Assembly: GCA_025934635.1 (NCBI GenBank)
Contig: JAICWX010000051.1
Coordinates: forward strand, 1-38,888
Reading direction: 5' to 3'
Length of the DNA stretch: 38,888 bases
Source of the DNA: Streptosporangiaceae bacterium
GTDB lineage: Bacteria > Actinomycetota > Actinomycetes > Streptosporangiales > Streptosporangiaceae
Shown: positions 25,878 to 33,380 of the stretch, piece by piece
Layout of the letters: each line of letters opens with the position of its first letter
How positions within the stretch are numbered: position 1 is the first letter of the stretch
Notes under the pieces: model-generated
Databases searched by the model: none
What the model was told of the DNA's origin: nothing
Seen by the model: only the letters and a program-made list of their open reading frames with translations
Program-made: the position numbers and the translations under genes

Positions 25878-27089
25878 TCAGCCGAGGTCGGCTATCCCGG
25901 TGAGCAGGCGGTCGACGTCGGACTGGTCGTTGTAGTGCACCAGGCCGGCCCGGACGGCGCCGCCGGAGTCCCGCAGCCCGAGCGCCCCGGCCAGCTCCCA
26001 CGCGTAGTTGTCGCCGTCCCAGACGTTGACCTGGCGGGCGGCCAGGTGCTCGGCGACCTGCCAGGGCGAGTGCCCGGCCACGGTGAAGAACGCGGTCGGC
26101 GCGCGCCGGGCGGCCCGGCCGTACAGCGTCACGTGCTCCATCGCGCCCAGGCCGCCGAGCAGGCCGCCGAACAGCCGGGTCTCGTAATCCTCGACGGTGG
26201 CCATCGCGGCCAGTACCCGCTGCCTTCGGGTGGCGACGACGAGATCCGGGCCGTGGCCGAGCGAGGCCAGGTGCTCCACGGCGGCGGCCACGCCCGCCAG
26301 GTCGGCGAAGGCGGCGGTGCCGCGCTCGAACCGGTCGGGCACGCCGGAGGAAGCGGGCGCGAGCTTGTCCGGGTGAATGGTCTCGAGCACGGCCGGGTCG
26401 GCGACCACGGCGCCGATGTGCGGGCCGGACCACTTGTAGGCGCTGGTGGTGTAGAAGTCGGCGCCGAGCGCCGCGACGTCCACCGGGACGTGCGGGGTGG
26501 CGTGCACGCCGTCCACGTAGAGCAGCGCGCCGGCCGCGTGCGCAGCCGCCGAGATCGCGGCCAGGTCCGGGCGGGTGCCGACGACGTTGCTGGCCGCGGT
26601 GACCGCGACCAGCTGGGTGCGCTCGGACAGCAGGTCGCCGTACTGGGCGGCGGGGAGCTCGGTGGTCGCGGGGTCAACCTCGGCCCAGCGCACCGTCACG
26701 CCGTGCCGGGCGGCGGCCTGCACCCAGGGCCGGACGTTGGCGTCATGATCCAGCCGGGACACCACGATCTCGTCCCCGGGCTCCCAGCGCCGGGACAGCG
26801 CCTCGGCGAGCCGGTAGGTGAGCGTGGTCATGTTCGGCCCGAGGATGACGCCGTCGGGGCTGCCGCCGGTCAGGTCGGCCAGCGCCTGGCGGCATTCGGT
26901 CACGATGGCGCCTGACCGGCCGCTGGCGGCGAAGGTCCCCCCGACATTGCCGATACCCGACCGGTAGGCCTCCGCGATCGCCTCGATGACGGGGGCCGGG
27001 ACCTGCGTTCCCGCCGCGCCGTCCAGGTAGGCATGGCCGTCGCTCAGTGCCGGGTAAGCCGCCCGGACGCTTTTTACGTCAAAGGTCAC
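25878..27089 (-). CDS. Cysteine-desulfurase-like PLP enzyme (class V aminotransferase fold)
   Basis: The 403-aa protein starts VRAAYPALSDGHAYLDGAAG, a typical opening of the cysteine-desulfurase-like subfamily. PLP-site features are DHDANVRPWVQAA, ASNVVGTRPDL, YVDGVHATPHVPVD and TTSAYKWSGPHIG, whose Lys near 220 would hold the cofactor. The C-terminal domain ends VNVWDGDNYAWELAGALGLRD and AGLVHYNDQSDVDRLL. The mobile catalytic Cys of true NifS/IscS enzymes is not evident, so sulfur transfer is unproven. No Fe-S scaffold gene is near. GTG 27089 follows TAAAGT (27104-27099) by 9 nt, and that hexamer overlaps the stop of the upstream gene. Confidence 0.83.
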   Translation of the reverse strand: MTFDVKSVRAAYPALSDGHAYLDGAAGTQVPAPVIEAIAEAYRSGIGNVGGTFAASGRSGAIVTECRQALADLTGGSPDGVILGPNMTTLTYRLAEALSRRWEPGDEIVVSRLDHDANVRPWVQAAARHGVTVRWAEVDPATTELPAAQYGDLLSERTQLVAVTAASNVVGTRPDLAAISAAAHAAGALLYVDGVHATPHVPVDVAALGADFYTTSAYKWSGPHIGAVVADPAVLETIHPDKLAPASSGVPDRFERGTAAFADLAGVAAAVEHLASLGHGPDLVVATRRQRVLAAMATVEDYETRLFGGLLGGLGAMEHVTLYGRAARRAPTAFFTVAGHSPWQVAEHLAARQVNVWDGDNYAWELAGALGLRDSGGAVRAGLVHYNDQSDVDRLLTGIADLG

Positions 27090-27101
27090 GAACCAAGTAC
27101 T

Positions 27102-27356
27102 TTACTCCGGCGCCGGAGCCGGCTCCGCAGCCGTGCCGGCCTGCCGGTACAGGTCGCCGACCCGCCCGGCCAGCGCCGCCAGGAAAGCGGCGGCGCCGGA
27201 CACGGCCAGGACCGCGCCGACGGCGACGTCCAGCCGGGTCGCACCCGTCCAGCGGGCCCCGGCCGGCTGATAGCGCAGCACGAACGGCGCCGCGACCAGC
27301 CACGCCCCGATCGCGAAGATGACCGCCAGGCCGGCCAGCGCGCCCTTGTTCACCAT
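27102..27356 (-). CDS. Small two-helix membrane protein, SPW-repeat-like
   Basis: The 84-aa product has two hydrophobic helices (GALAGLAVIFAIGAWLVAAPF and VAVGAVLAVSGAAAFLAAL) separated by RYQPAGARWTGATRLD, and a Pro/Glu tail. The layout and the FVLRY..AGARW turn resemble SPW-repeat membrane proteins. Its ATG overlaps the stop of the upstream gene (ATGGTGA), indicating translational coupling. The 3' end contains the palindrome CTCCGGCGCCGGAG, which could terminate the transcript. Function is unknown. Confidence 0.65.
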   Translation of the reverse strand: MVNKGALAGLAVIFAIGAWLVAAPFVLRYQPAGARWTGATRLDVAVGAVLAVSGAAAFLAALAGRVGDLYRQAGTAAEPAPAPE

Positions 27357-28096
27357 GCCTCCTCCTCGCCGCAGGCGACCATCAGCAGTTCCGCGCCCGC
27401 CAGCATGGACTCCATCGCCGCCAGGCCGCCGGGCCGCGGCCGCGGGACCGCCGGGCCCTGGGCGACGGCCCCGTGCACCGCGGGCTCGTGCACCGGGGGC
27501 TCATGGACCGCGGCCTCATGGACCGCGGCCTCATGGACTACGAGCTCATGCACAGCAGGCTCGCTGGCCACGGGCTCGCGGACCGCAGCCTCGTGTACCG
27601 CGGGCTCGTCGCTGCCGGGGCCGGGCTGGACGGCTTCGTGCTCCGCCAGCAGCGGGATGAGCAGGGCCCGCAGTTCGCTCAGCACCCGCGCCGGGTCGGG
27701 CGACCCGTCCGCGGGCACGGCGGCAGCTGCCGCCGCCTGTTCCTCGTCCGCCAGCTGCTCCTCGGCCCGCGCCCGGCGCCGCCGCGCGCGGGCCTCCCGC
27801 CACGAGGTCCCGGACAGGACCCCGTCAGCGCGCAACTGGCGGCGCCAGGCCACGATCGCGGCCAGCAGCGTGGCCAGCGACACCACCGCGAGCGCGGCCG
27901 CGGTGGCCCAGTCCGCCAGCAGAGCCCGGTGCAGTGCGGCCGGGTGCAGTGCGGCCCGGCCCGGGCCCGCCGCGCCGTCTCGGTAGCCGAACGCCACCGG
28001 GGCCAGCGCCAGCCAGCCGGCCGTGCACAAGCCCAGGGTGGCCGCGCACAACCCGGACACGTACTGCCGTATCGAGCCCGGGATCCCGACTCCCAT
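27350..28096 (-). CDS. Membrane protein with ten histidine-bearing pentapeptide repeats
   Basis: I do not recognise a named family. The 248-aa protein starts with two membrane helices (YVSGLCAATLGLCTAGWLALA and AAALAVVSLATLLAAIVAW), the first like an SPW-type motif. A basic, charged helix (REARARRRRARAEEQLADEEQ) follows, then a short ordered segment (PARVLSELRALLIPLLAEHE). Next come ten in-register pentapeptides of the type E-P/A-x-V-H, and an end LAAMESMLAGAELLMVACGEEEAW. ATG 28096 has GGAGAG at proper spacing. It is coupled to the downstream small membrane protein by overlap. His residues spaced by five could bind metal or be a flexible tether; this is inference. Confidence 0.6.
   Translation of the reverse strand: MGVGIPGSIRQYVSGLCAATLGLCTAGWLALAPVAFGYRDGAAGPGRAALHPAALHRALLADWATAAALAVVSLATLLAAIVAWRRQLRADGVLSGTSWREARARRRRARAEEQLADEEQAAAAAAVPADGSPDPARVLSELRALLIPLLAEHEAVQPGPGSDEPAVHEAAVREPVASEPAVHELVVHEAAVHEAAVHEPPVHEPAVHGAVAQGPAVPRPRPGGLAAMESMLAGAELLMVACGEEEAW
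27458..27607 (-). repeat. Ten tandem 15-bp repeats encoding E-P/A-x-V-H
   Basis: Exactly 150 bp encode ten pentapeptides without a gap: EPAVH, EAAVR, EPVAS, EPAVH, ELVVH, EAAVH, EAAVH, EPPVH, EPAVH and GAVAQ. Adjacent units at about 27500-27530 are identical at DNA level, which points to recent slippage or unequal exchange. Confidence 0.85.
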
Positions 28097-28113
28097 TTAA
28101 TAACTCTCCGAAG

Positions 28114-28803
28114 TTAGATAGTCACGCCTAGTCGCAAGGCGGACCACTCTAACACCTGCGGCCAGCCCGGATCCCGGCCCGACGCGATCAGCAGGAAATG
28201 CCAGGGATCATCCGCGTCGCCCGTCCCGAGGTCCCGGCCGGCGGGCGCCGGCCACAGCTGCGGCACGCCCGCCCGCCAGGCGGCCAGCACGATCTCGGGA
28301 TCGGCCGGGCGGTAATCCTTGCCCAGCGACCTGGCCAGGTCCCAGGCGTGCAGGTGCCACTCGGCGCAGGCCGCGCCCGCCATCGCCCCCACGGTGACGT
28401 CGGTTCCCTGGTACCGGTGGTGCGGCAGGTCCCAGGACGCCGGCAGCCGCCGGCCGTAGGACCGCGCCGACTCGGCGAACGCCTTGACGTGCTCGGGCCC
28501 GGACACGTCGGGCAGGGCGGCCAGCTCGGCCGAGTTCTGCCTGGCCAGCTTGCGGGCCAGGGATTCGGCCGAGGCGTTGGTGGACATCAGCCGGGCGAGC
28601 CTGCTGTCCGGGGCGTCGTCGAGGTACTCGTGATAGTCGTCGGCAACGCATCGCAGGTGCCCGGCGAGATCGGCGGCCCGCCATTCGGCGCATGGCGTCA
28701 CGGCGAGCCAGGTTGCCTCAGTGAACTGAGCGGTTAGCTCGCAGATCACCGTGACCCCGTCGCGGTAGGCGGCCAGGACCACCGCGCGGGATGCCCGGCT
28801 CAT
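28114..28803 (-). CDS. Mycothiol-dependent maleylpyruvate-isomerase-family protein
   Basis: The 229-aa protein has the DinB-like four-helix N-terminal domain of this actinobacterial family: VTPCAEWRAADLAGHLRCVA with the first metal-ligand His, YHEYLDDAPDSRLARLMST, and AGAACAEWHLHAWDLARSLG with the second His pair. The C-terminal GKDYRPADPEIVLAAWRAGV is also typical. Members bind a divalent metal and use mycothiol as a thiol cofactor in isomerase or S-transferase reactions; the substrate here is unknown. It supports an actinobacterial host. The stop lies 17 bp before the next gene's ATG, so cotranscription is possible. Confidence 0.8.
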   Translation of the reverse strand: MSRASRAVVLAAYRDGVTVICELTAQFTEATWLAVTPCAEWRAADLAGHLRCVADDYHEYLDDAPDSRLARLMSTNASAESLARKLARQNSAELAALPDVSGPEHVKAFAESARSYGRRLPASWDLPHHRYQGTDVTVGAMAGAACAEWHLHAWDLARSLGKDYRPADPEIVLAAWRAGVPQLWPAPAGRDLGTGDADDPWHFLLIASGRDPGWPQVLEWSALRLGVTI

Positions 28804-28948
28804 CTACGCCTGGATCGGCTGGTGCTGCTGCGCTTCACGGTTCCTCTCCCTGCCGGCCAGCCCGGCAACCGGTTCGCGAAGCCTCCGGGGGAGACAGCGT
28901 GCCAGAGTTGCGGCTCGCCGGCAACCCGTACGCCCGAAGAAAAATCAG

Positions 28949-28978
28949 GTGACAACCCCCCTGATGTCCGATTAACCT
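28949..28978 (+). promoter_or_regulatory. Candidate leaderless promoter of the ABC exporter operon
   Basis: GTGACA at 28949-28954, an 18-bp spacer and TAACCT at 28973-28978 form a good -35/-10 pair. TAACCT ends 8 nt before ATG 28987, which has no ribosome-binding site, so the transcript likely starts at the ATG. The rest of the 183-bp region 28804-28986 holds no other evident feature. Confidence 0.5.
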
Positions 28979-28986
28979 CGCGGATA

Positions 28987-30801
28987 ATGCCCTCTGTTAC
29001 CCCTTCACTGGTCACGCATGCCTTCGCCAGGGTACGGCCAGTCGGGGCGCTGTGGCGTCTTCGCGGCTACCTGAAGCCGTTCCGCACGCAGATGATCATC
29101 ATGTTCGCCGCCGCCTTCGGCGCGGTCGCGGCCGAGATCGCGATCCCGCTGCTGACCAAGTCCGTCGTCGACGGCGCGATCAAGCACGGGAACAAGCACC
29201 TGCTGATCCCGCTGGCCCTGGCCGCGATCGGCCTGGGCGCGGCGGTCGGGCTGCTGAACATGACCCGCCGCTGGATCCAGGCCGCCGCGGTGGCCGACAT
29301 CGAGAAGGCGATCAGGGACGACCTGTACGCCCACCTGCAGCGGCTGCAGGCGTCCTTCCACGACGAATGGCAGTCGGGCCAGCTGCTCTCGCGGGTGACC
29401 ACGGACCTGCCGTCGATCCGCCGGTTCGCCGGCTTCGGCCTGATCTTCCTGGTCACCAACGTGATGACGTTCGTCGCGGTGGTCGCGCTGCTGATCAACC
29501 TCAACTGGTGGCTGGGCCTGGTCACCGCCGTGGTGTTCATGCCGGTGCTGCCGGTCTGCTTCCGCTTCGAGAAGCGCTACCGGGTGCTCTCCCGCCGGGT
29601 CCAGGACCAGGAGGGCGACCTGGCCACGCTGATCGAGGAGGCGGCGACGGGCGTCCGCGTCCTGAAGGCGCTCGGCCGGGGCCGGGAGGCCGCGGCCAGG
29701 CACGAGGCCCGGGCCGCGGAGGTCTGCCAGACCCAGGTGGAGAAGGCGGGCCTGCTCGGCTCGTTCTGGGCCCTGCTCGACCTGATCCCGAACGCCGTCA
29801 TCGGGCTCATCATCGTCCTGGGCGCGATCGCGGTCAGCACCCGCTCGCTGACCCTCGGCGGCCTGGTGGCCTTCATCACGCTCGCGCTGCAGCTCGTCTG
29901 GCCGGTCGAGGCCATGGGGTACATCATCGCCGCGGGCCAGGAGGCATCCACGGCGGCGCAGCGGGTGCTGGAGATCTTCGACACCCAGCCGACGATCACC
30001 GACAAGAACAAGGAACAGAATCCAGCCGAACGGAGTGGCGTGCGCGCCATCAGGCCGGTCACCCGGGGTCACCTGGTTTTCGACCACGTGGCCTTCAGCT
30101 ATCCGGGGGCGGCCGAGCCCGTCCTGCGTGACATCGTGCTCGACCTGCCGCCCGGGCAGACGGTCGTGCTCACCGGGGCGACCGGATCCGGCAAGTCGAC
30201 CCTGCTGCAGCTGGTGCCGCGGCTGGCTGACGCGACCGCCGGATCGGTGCGGCTGGACGGCCGGGACGTCCGCGACATCCCGCTCGAGCGGCTGCGCACC
30301 GCCGTCGGCTGCGCCTTCGAGGACGCGACGCTGTTCTCCGCCAGCGTGCGGGAGAACGTGATGTTCGGCGCGCCGGACGCGGCCGAGGACGCGGTGGAGG
30401 CCGCGCTGACGGCGGCCCAGGCCCGGTTCGCCTACGACCTGCCCTGGGGCCTGGACACCAGGATCGGCGAGCAGGGCATGGCCCTGTCCGGCGGCCAGCG
30501 GCAGCGGATCGCGCTGGCCCGCGCCATCTTGGCCGGGCCGGACGTGCTGATCCTGGACGACCCGCTGTCCGCGCTCGACGTGCACACCGAGGAGCGGGTG
30601 ACCAGGGCGCTGCACGAGATCCTGGCGGGCTCGACGGCCCTGGTGGTGGCGCACCGGCCGTCCACGGTGGCGCTGGCGGACACGGTGGCCCTGCTGTCCG
30701 GCGGGGTGATCGCGGCCCGCGGCAGCCACCGCGAGCTGCTGGCGTCGAACCCGGAGTACGCCGCGCTCATGGATGTCGAAGACCTGGAGGCCAGCGCGTG
30801 A
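28987..30801 (+). CDS. ABC exporter half-transporter A (transmembrane + ATPase), non-canonical Walker B
   Basis: The 604-aa protein joins a six-helix exporter domain (about 30-320; IIMFAAAFGAVAAEIAIPLLT, LIFLVTNVMTFVAVVALLI, VIGLIIVLGAIAVS) to an ATPase domain. Motifs are Walker A LTGATGSGKSTLLQLV (about 395-410), Q-loop region CAFEDATLFSASVRENV, signature ALSGGQRQRIALARAI (about 497-512), Walker B VLILDDPLSALD and switch VVAHRPSTV. The usual catalytic Glu after Walker B is Asp here, and the Q-loop glutamine is replaced. This is typical of the degenerate member of a heterodimeric type IV exporter. The stop overlaps the next gene's GTG by 4 bp. The substrate (drug, lipid or peptide) cannot be told. 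Confidence 0.88.
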   Translation: MPSVTPSLVTHAFARVRPVGALWRLRGYLKPFRTQMIIMFAAAFGAVAAEIAIPLLTKSVVDGAIKHGNKHLLIPLALAAIGLGAAVGLLNMTRRWIQAAAVADIEKAIRDDLYAHLQRLQASFHDEWQSGQLLSRVTTDLPSIRRFAGFGLIFLVTNVMTFVAVVALLINLNWWLGLVTAVVFMPVLPVCFRFEKRYRVLSRRVQDQEGDLATLIEEAATGVRVLKALGRGREAAARHEARAAEVCQTQVEKAGLLGSFWALLDLIPNAVIGLIIVLGAIAVSTRSLTLGGLVAFITLALQLVWPVEAMGYIIAAGQEASTAAQRVLEIFDTQPTITDKNKEQNPAERSGVRAIRPVTRGHLVFDHVAFSYPGAAEPVLRDIVLDLPPGQTVVLTGATGSGKSTLLQLVPRLADATAGSVRLDGRDVRDIPLERLRTAVGCAFEDATLFSASVRENVMFGAPDAAEDAVEAALTAAQARFAYDLPWGLDTRIGEQGMALSGGQRQRIALARAILAGPDVLILDDPLSALDVHTEERVTRALHEILAGSTALVVAHRPSTVALADTVALLSGGVIAARGSHRELLASNPEYAALMDVEDLEASA

Positions 30802-32633
30802 CCGTGGACGCTAACTCGTGGCGGGGAGTAGCCACCGAGAAGGCCGAGGAAGTCAGCGCCGGGCTGGCCGCGCTGCTGCGCGAGCGGAGCAGGCGGCTGC
30901 TCGGCGACCTGCTGCGCCCGTACCGGCGCGCGGTCATCAACACGATCTCGCTGATCGTGGCGGCGAGCCTGGCCGCGCTGGCCGGCCCGTGGCTGGTCGG
31001 CATCGCCATCGACAGCGGGCTGCCGCCGCTGCTGCGCTCCGCGGACGCGGCGCCGCTGCTCATCATCGCGGCAGCGTTCGCCGTCGCGGTCGCGGTGCAG
31101 GCCGTCACCACCCGCATGTTCGTCACCATGACCGGCCGGATCGGCCAGAAGGTCGTGCTCGAGCTGCGCCGCCGCCTGTTCGCGCACTTCCTCAGCCTGG
31201 AGGTGGCGTTCCACGAGGACTACACCTCCGGGCGGGTGATCTCCCGGCAGACCTCCGACATCGACGCGATCTCCGACCTGTTCGAGGAGGGGCTCGACTC
31301 GCTGATCACGGCGGTCCTGACGCTGCTGCTCGTCGGCACCGGGATGATGCTGCTCGACTGGAAGCTCGGCCTGGTGGTGCTGACCGGCTTCATCCCGCTG
31401 ACCTGGCTGACCGCCTGGTTCCGGCGCGAGTCCGGCGGCGCCTACCGGCGGACCAGGGAGACCGTCGCACTGGTCATCGTGCACTTCGTGGAGACGTTCG
31501 GCGGGATCCGGGCGGTGCAGGCGTTCCGCCGGGAGAAGCGGAACTCCGAGATCTTCTCCGGCCTGGGCCAGGACTGTGCCGAGGCGGTCACGGACGCCGG
31601 CCGGCTCGGCGCCATCTACGGCCCGTCCATCTCGCTGGTCGGCAACGTCATCACCGGCGTGGTGCTCGGCTACGGCGGCCTGCTCGCGATCGAGGGGAGC
31701 CTCAAGGTCGGCGTCCTGGCCACCTTCCTGCTCTACCTGCAGCGGTTCTTCGATCCGCTGCAGGAGGTGTCGCAGTTCTACAACATCTTCCAGTCGGCCG
31801 CCTCGGGCCTGGAGAAGATCTCCGGCGTGCTGGAGCAGGACGCCGGGGTGCCCGAGCCCGCGGAGCCACGCCAGCTTCCGGCGCGGGAAGGGGCGGCCAA
31901 GGGGCGGCAGGTGCGGTTCGAGTCGGTGACCTTCGGGTACCGGGACAGCGTCGTGCTGCCCGCGCTCGACCTGGACATCCCGCCCGGGCAGACGGTGGCG
32001 CTGGTCGGCGAGACCGGCGCGGGCAAGACGACGATCGCGCGGCTGCTCGGCCGGTTCTACGACCCGCGCTCGGGCCGGATCACCCTGGACGGGGTCGACT
32101 TGCGGCAGCTGCCCGATCCGGTGCTCCGCTCCGAGATCATCGTGATCACCCAGGAGAACTTCCTGTTCGAGGGGTCGGTCATGGAGAACATCAGGCTCGG
32201 CCGGCCCGGTGCGACGGCCAGCGAGGTGGAGGCCGCGGCCACGATGATCGGCGCCCACGACTTCATCGCCGCGCTGCCCCAGGGGTACGACACCCCGGTC
32301 GGCAAGCACGGCGGCCGGCTGTCGGCCGGCCAGCGCCAGCTGATCTCGTTTGCCCGGGCCTTCCTGGCCGCCCCGGCCGTGCTCGTCCTGGACGAGGCCA
32401 CCTCGCTGCTCGACATCCCGGGCGAGCGGCTGGTGCAGAGCGCGCTGCGCACCGTGCTGGCCGGCCGGACCGCGGTCATCATCGCGCACCGGCTGTCCAC
32501 GGTCGCGATCGCCGACCGGGTCCTGGTCCTGCACCGCGGGCGGGTCACCGAGGACGGTCCGCCGGGCGAGCTGATGACCGGTGACGGCGAGTACGCCGCG
32601 CTGCACGCGAGCTGGGCCGCCAGCCTGGCCTAG
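30798..32633 (+). CDS. ABC exporter half-transporter B (transmembrane + ATPase), catalytic
   Basis: The 611-aa protein has an exporter membrane domain (helices such as INTISLIVAASLAALAGPWLV, LITAVLTLLLVGTGMMLLD) and an ATPase with Walker A LVGETGAGKTTIARLL (about 400-415), Q-loop VITQENFLFEGSVMENI, signature LSAGQRQLISFARAF, Walker B VLVLDEATSLLD with the catalytic Glu, and switch IIAHRLSTV. Its signature is LSAGQ instead of LSGGQ, while protein A has LSGGQ. So one ATP site pairs the good Walker B with LSGGQ and the other is degenerate, as in TM287/288-like heterodimers. GTG 30798 is coupled to the upstream stop. The operon faces the two-component system genes. Confidence 0.9.
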   Translation: MTVDANSWRGVATEKAEEVSAGLAALLRERSRRLLGDLLRPYRRAVINTISLIVAASLAALAGPWLVGIAIDSGLPPLLRSADAAPLLIIAAAFAVAVAVQAVTTRMFVTMTGRIGQKVVLELRRRLFAHFLSLEVAFHEDYTSGRVISRQTSDIDAISDLFEEGLDSLITAVLTLLLVGTGMMLLDWKLGLVVLTGFIPLTWLTAWFRRESGGAYRRTRETVALVIVHFVETFGGIRAVQAFRREKRNSEIFSGLGQDCAEAVTDAGRLGAIYGPSISLVGNVITGVVLGYGGLLAIEGSLKVGVLATFLLYLQRFFDPLQEVSQFYNIFQSAASGLEKISGVLEQDAGVPEPAEPRQLPAREGAAKGRQVRFESVTFGYRDSVVLPALDLDIPPGQTVALVGETGAGKTTIARLLGRFYDPRSGRITLDGVDLRQLPDPVLRSEIIVITQENFLFEGSVMENIRLGRPGATASEVEAAATMIGAHDFIAALPQGYDTPVGKHGGRLSAGQRQLISFARAFLAAPAVLVLDEATSLLDIPGERLVQSALRTVLAGRTAVIIAHRLSTVAIADRVLVLHRGRVTEDGPPGELMTGDGEYAALHASWAASLA

Positions 32634-32657
32634 AAAGAGGCGGCCCTAGAAAGAGGC
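32629..32657. repeat. Duplicated 13-bp repeat carrying both convergent stop codons
   Basis: CCTAGAAAGAGGC occurs at 32629-32641 and 32645-32657 (16-bp period). The first copy supplies the TAG of the ABC gene, the second supplies the TAG of the regulator on the other strand. It looks like a small local duplication of the gene end. Confidence 0.7.
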
Positions 32658-33380
32658 AGCAGGGTCGCCGGGGACGATGATGCCGGCCTCATAGGCGAGG
32701 ATCACGGCCTGGACCCGGTCCCGGAGGCCGAGCTTGGCCAGCAGGTTGCCCACGTGCGTCTTGACCGTGGCCTCGCTGACGAACAGGGCGCCCGCGATCT
32801 CCGTATTGCTGCCGCCGCGGGCCAGCAGCACGAGCACCTCGCGCTCCCGCGCGGTCAGCGAGGCCAGCCGGGCCGGCGAGGGCGCCGCTTCCGGCGGCCG
32901 CCGCGCGAACGCCTCGATCAGGCGGCGGGTGACGGTCGGGGCGAGCAGGGCGTTGCCCGCCGCGGCGGCGCGGACGGCCGCGATCAAGTCGGCGCGCGGT
33001 GAGTCCTTGAGCAGGAAGCCGCTGGCGCCGGCCCGCAGCGCCTCGTACACGTACTCGTCCAGGTCGAAGGTGGTCAGCATGACCACCTTGGGCGGCGTCA
33101 GGTCCGGCCCGCCGCGGGTGAGCCGCCGGGTGGCCTCGAGCCCGTCCATGCCCGGCATGCGGATGTCCATCAGCACCACGTCGGGATGGTGCGCGTGCGC
33201 CGCGGCCAGCGCGGCCTCGCCGTCAGCGGCCTCCCCCACCACCGCGATCCCGTCCACGGTGTCCAGGATGACGCAGAATCCCGAGCGGACCAGCTCCTGA
33301 TCGTCGACCACGAGCACCCGGATCGGCCCGGGGCCGGCTGGCCCCGGTCCGGCTGGCCCAGGTCCGGCTGGCATCGTCAT
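32646..33380 (-). CDS. NarL/FixJ-family response regulator
   Basis: The 244-aa protein starts MTMPAG and has a short GPGPA tandem repeat (encoded at about 33327-33372). The receiver domain follows: RVLVVDDQELVRSGF, phosphoacceptor Asp72 in VVLMDIRMPGMDG, VVMLTTFDLDEYVYEALRAG and LLKDSPRADLIAAV. The LuxR HTH is LTAREREVLVLLARGGSNTEI and SEATVKTHVGNLLAKLGLRD. On phosphorylation it should dimerise and control promoters, often of a nearby ABC exporter; the heterodimeric exporter converges on it. ATG 33380 overlaps the kinase stop by 4 bp. ATG 33374 is an alternative start. Confidence 0.92.
   Translation of the reverse strand: MTMPAGPGPAGPGPAGPGPIRVLVVDDQELVRSGFCVILDTVDGIAVVGEAADGEAALAAAHAHHPDVVLMDIRMPGMDGLEATRRLTRGGPDLTPPKVVMLTTFDLDEYVYEALRAGASGFLLKDSPRADLIAAVRAAAAGNALLAPTVTRRLIEAFARRPPEAAPSPARLASLTAREREVLVLLARGGSNTEIAGALFVSEATVKTHVGNLLAKLGLRDRVQAVILAYEAGIIVPGDPAASF

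Noticed and set aside
27458..27607. Possible CRISPR array from regular 15-bp units
   Set aside because: Units are contiguous without spacers and encode in-frame pentapeptides.
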